NCBI GenBank assembly: GCA_026874595.1
Contig: CM049314.1
Location: 66,947,300 to 67,011,299, forward strand
DNA length: 64,000 bases
DNA from: Sipunculus nudus
Taxonomy: Eukaryota > Annelida > Sipuncula > Golfingiida > Sipunculidae
Direction: 5' to 3'
The translations under genes were made by a program, and so were the position numbers. Below the pieces are notes generated by a model, which was not told the DNA's origin, did no database searches, and saw nothing but the letters and a program-made list of their open reading frames with translations. How positions within the stretch are numbered: the first letter of the stretch is position 1; the number at the start of each line of letters is the position of its first letter. Of the stretch, positions 61,501-64,000 are shown piece by piece.

Positions 61501-62940
61501 CATTGTACAACATTATATAACATGGTATAACAGAATACGACGTAAGTTAACATATAACATACCATGACAAGTAAAATGACCTATAACATTAAAACGTGAG
61601 ACAACATAAAATAAAAAAAAATATATAAGATGAATTAATATGATCCATTACCGTACAAAAACAATAAGTACGAATAAGTCAGTGTTGACTCTGGAACGGG
61701 GAGAGTTTGCGAGACACTAAATAGATAAAAAGATTTTGCAGTAGTTGCTGAGGTGTTAATTATTCAATGTAGGGCCTGTTGTAACTCGTCTCGGAGACGA
61801 TAGCTATGACCAGGTTAATCCTTTAATGTGTCTTTAATAATCTGTACGTTCCACGGTTCTTTGGTCGGATTCAGTATGGCTGGCACAAGCTAACCCCCTG
61901 ACTCTATAAGCCGTAAGGAGAAACCGACAGTAAAGGTAAGTTTAAATACATACAGTCTAAACGCACCGTATACTCAGCTCTCACTAGTCCATGATAGAAT
62001 GTGTAATATGTTTGCTCCATGTATTGCAATAATTATCAGTACTGGTTTATATATTGTTTAGGGGGCAACATAGGTTTTAATAATCTACTTTAGCATTGAC
62101 GTCCTACAAAATTAAAAAAAAAAAAAAAATACCATTGATTTTATTCAATGCGTAACATTAAATCAGGGGAGTATCTACACGAATGTAACTTTAAAACACA
62201 ATACTGAAACCAAGACTAATAAAATGGGAGTACCGAGCTTAATGTCTCTTGATATTGCTATCTAGCTCCAGCGGCCTGGTAACATTAAACATTAACAGCA
62301 AAAAATTTACAGAAGGACCTTTAGACAGGATCGAATTACAGTCACAATATATTATTCATTAATTAAATCTAGCATTTCTGTTTCTTTGAGTAGATAAAGA
62401 GAGAACGGGGTTCGTTATTCATTCTCTCACTGCTAGCAAAGGCAACATTCGCTGCATACGACCGCCAGGGCGCTGTCCATGCAGGAATGCCCCGACCAAT
62501 CAGAGCGGTAATTTGTGGTAAAAACTCCTTTTTTTAATTCCGGCTGAAAACCTGTGCCAGCGACCTGGTTGTCATATACGGCAAAGACTGCTTTTGCAAG
62601 CATTTGGTAGTGGATATATAATATAACGAATTTAATGTTGCCACTGCATTAAAAGTGTACTGCACCAGAACACTACCTGTGGCACTGCTACAGCTAATAC
62701 AAGTCATACAGCCAGTGAACTGGAACCAGTATATTGACATATTTCATACGACACGGAGCAGCAGTACTGTTGGTAAATGTCAAATAATACTTGAAGAAAG
62801 TGAAACAGGTCCGTGCCTTGCTTCACAATCAAGAACTATAGACTGCAGTTTTAATTGTTAACATTAGTCCAGCTATCCATAACCGCGCTATTTGTGTGTA
62901 AGACAAACTGAAACTTTGAAGTGCATGCGCATGTTTGCCG
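61501..62940. other. Unassigned sequence with a possible untranslated exon end
   Basis: A consensus donor cagtaaag|gtaagt occurs at about 61937, after a less AT-rich stretch, and could end a non-coding first exon. The frame at 62655-62861 ends in a short cysteine-bearing stretch (GPCLASQSRTIDCSFNC) after a possible acceptor near 62709, but nothing else supports it. Confidence 0.3.
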
Positions 62941-62964
62941 GTGACAAGGGCGGATTTAGGGGTT

Positions 62965-62992
62965 GGGGGGGGGGACCTGCGTCCCCCCCCCC
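62965..62992. repeat. Perfect G10/C10 hairpin
   Basis: G10 (62965-62974), an 8-base spacer acctgcgt, then C10 (62983-62992). The surrounding caagggcggatttaggggtt resembles the start of the G-run element near 49204. Confidence 0.9.
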
Positions 62993-63419
62993 TTTTCGAC
63001 CTAACCAAAAAAAAATCTGGGGAAAAAACTCATGATACACCGTCACACTTCCAGTTACAATGTATGTCTTGATTTTAATGCATTTAAGCTACCCCATATT
63101 ACACGATTTAAACCTATATTTTCAAAAACTTTCTACACCTTGGAGGGGGTAGCCCCCTACTAATCACCCCCCCCCCTCCCGGCACTAATTTCCAAGACAT
63201 CTCAAAAGGAGCATTAAAATAGCAACCCCCAATCTTGGTGGTATAAAAGTATTTTTATAATACATTTTGTTGTTTGGTGGTGGTATGTTCATTGCCTTGT
63301 GTATAACGGCAAGTAAGAACGTTGGTCAAAAGCGGGAAAGGTTTTTATGAGTTCTGTCAGGTCTATGGGGGCCAGAAATAAATAAATAGATCCATGCAGA
63401 CGGTATGAATAGATTGATC

Positions 63420-64000
63420 AGTGCAGAGAATGGCCCGGGAGCTGGTTCAACAGAAGGCCGGGGAATCGATTAGACAAACAAACGGCCGCGGAGAGCCCTT
63501 CCTTGTTTAAATACCAGGCGTACACCGGAGCGTGCACGCTGACACGAGACCCGTCTTAGTCGGAGTACCCGAGACTACTGAGGGTTCTGTCGCCATGGTG
63601 CACAGGACGCTATTAAGCACACCTGTTCCGCACTCGAGACGCTGACGATACACACATCTTCGCCAAACCTTCTAAAAAGGAACATACTTTCAGGAACATG
63701 TACGCGAAGGATTATATACACGTTACGAGCTCTGCGGGTTATCGAGTATGATATACGCTCGCGGGGCATTGTTTGTGTGTACTACAGTACGGAGTTATGC
63801 ACAGGTATGTCGGTTAGCATATGTCAGGAGTTGCCAAGTCCGACTGCTTACTGCTTGTTGTTAAGTGTCCTACAGTTCTCAGTGTCGGCTTGAACGGAAG
63901 CTGACCATAGCAAGGCTGACCGCATGCCGAGAAATGGAGGTGGTTGCTCAGATATGACTATACCAAGAGTCGCCCACATTTTAAACACCACCGTCTGTGT
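63420..64000 (+). promoter_or_regulatory. CpG-richer region, possible promoter and 5' leader
   Basis: Base composition changes to GC- and CpG-richer sequence (ggccgcggagagc, gcgtacaccggagcgtgcac). A TATA-like tttaaata lies at 63507, and a donor-like cacag|gtatgt at 63804 could end a first exon. No convincing start codon frame is seen before the window ends. Confidence 0.3.

Noticed and set aside
61118-61565. Long overlapping minus-strand frames rich in F, Y, S, I
   Set aside because: They are translations of the degenerate AATAG satellite.
62655-62861. Frame ending with several cysteines, vaguely like a thrombospondin type 1 tail
   Set aside because: The CSxTCG and W-x2-W landmarks are missing and neither splice nor poly(A) context is convincing.
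1-64000. Autonomous Helitron, hAT or LTR-retrotransposon coding regions
   Set aside because: No Rep/helicase, hAT dimerisation or gag-pol motifs were found in any long frame; the DNA-transposon, Helitron and LTR copies appear non-autonomous or solo.

Overview
The window is AT-rich, intron- and repeat-dominated nuclear DNA of a metazoan, most likely a mollusc and probably a bivalve. That placement rests on the style of the repeats: cgcgaa-rich palindromic elements ending at CACAGTA, TCTCGAGAT palindromes, Helitrons, long (TA)n and poly-G tracts, and tRNA-derived SINEs. It does not rest on any identified gene. No long conserved protein-coding gene is visible; the only protein-level homology I recognise is a decayed LINE reverse-transcriptase tail. 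Layout: (1) 1-3230 holds a 98-bp tandem duplication and a 5'-truncated LINE with its 3' tail. (2) 3230-34640 is an old tandem segmental duplication in four degenerate copies (A 3230-12560, B 13800-16410, C 16411-24660, D 26150-34640). It carries its own 36-38-bp minisatellite, SINEs and simple repeats. Comparing copies gives natural empty sites for four later insertions: a solo-LTR-like element (29171-30051), a Helitron (31099-32456), and two members of a Helitron-like family with internal tandem repeats (19723-21907 and 33163-34620). (3) 34640-37600 holds a 772-bp non-autonomous hAT with a perfect 8-bp target duplication and a 16-bp inverted repeat. (4) 37600-60940 may be one or more small genes diluted by transposons. 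A signal-peptide exon at 37600 ends in a phase-1 donor. A cysteine-rich terminal exon at 60391 starts in phase 1 and is followed by a poly(A) signal. A separate two-exon small membrane-protein candidate lies at 43461-44154. Between them lie an inverted pair of Helitrons (38049-39185 and 59148-59945), a second LTR copy, a TIR element joined to a 25-bp tandem array, a second hAT with a perfect 8-bp target duplication, and many (TA)n tracts. (5) 60940-64000 has a pentanucleotide satellite, a perfect G10/C10 hairpin and a CpG-richer stretch that could be the start of a gene running off the right edge. All gene calls are splice-signal inferences without transcript support. The transposon calls resting on target duplications, empty sites and termini are much firmer.
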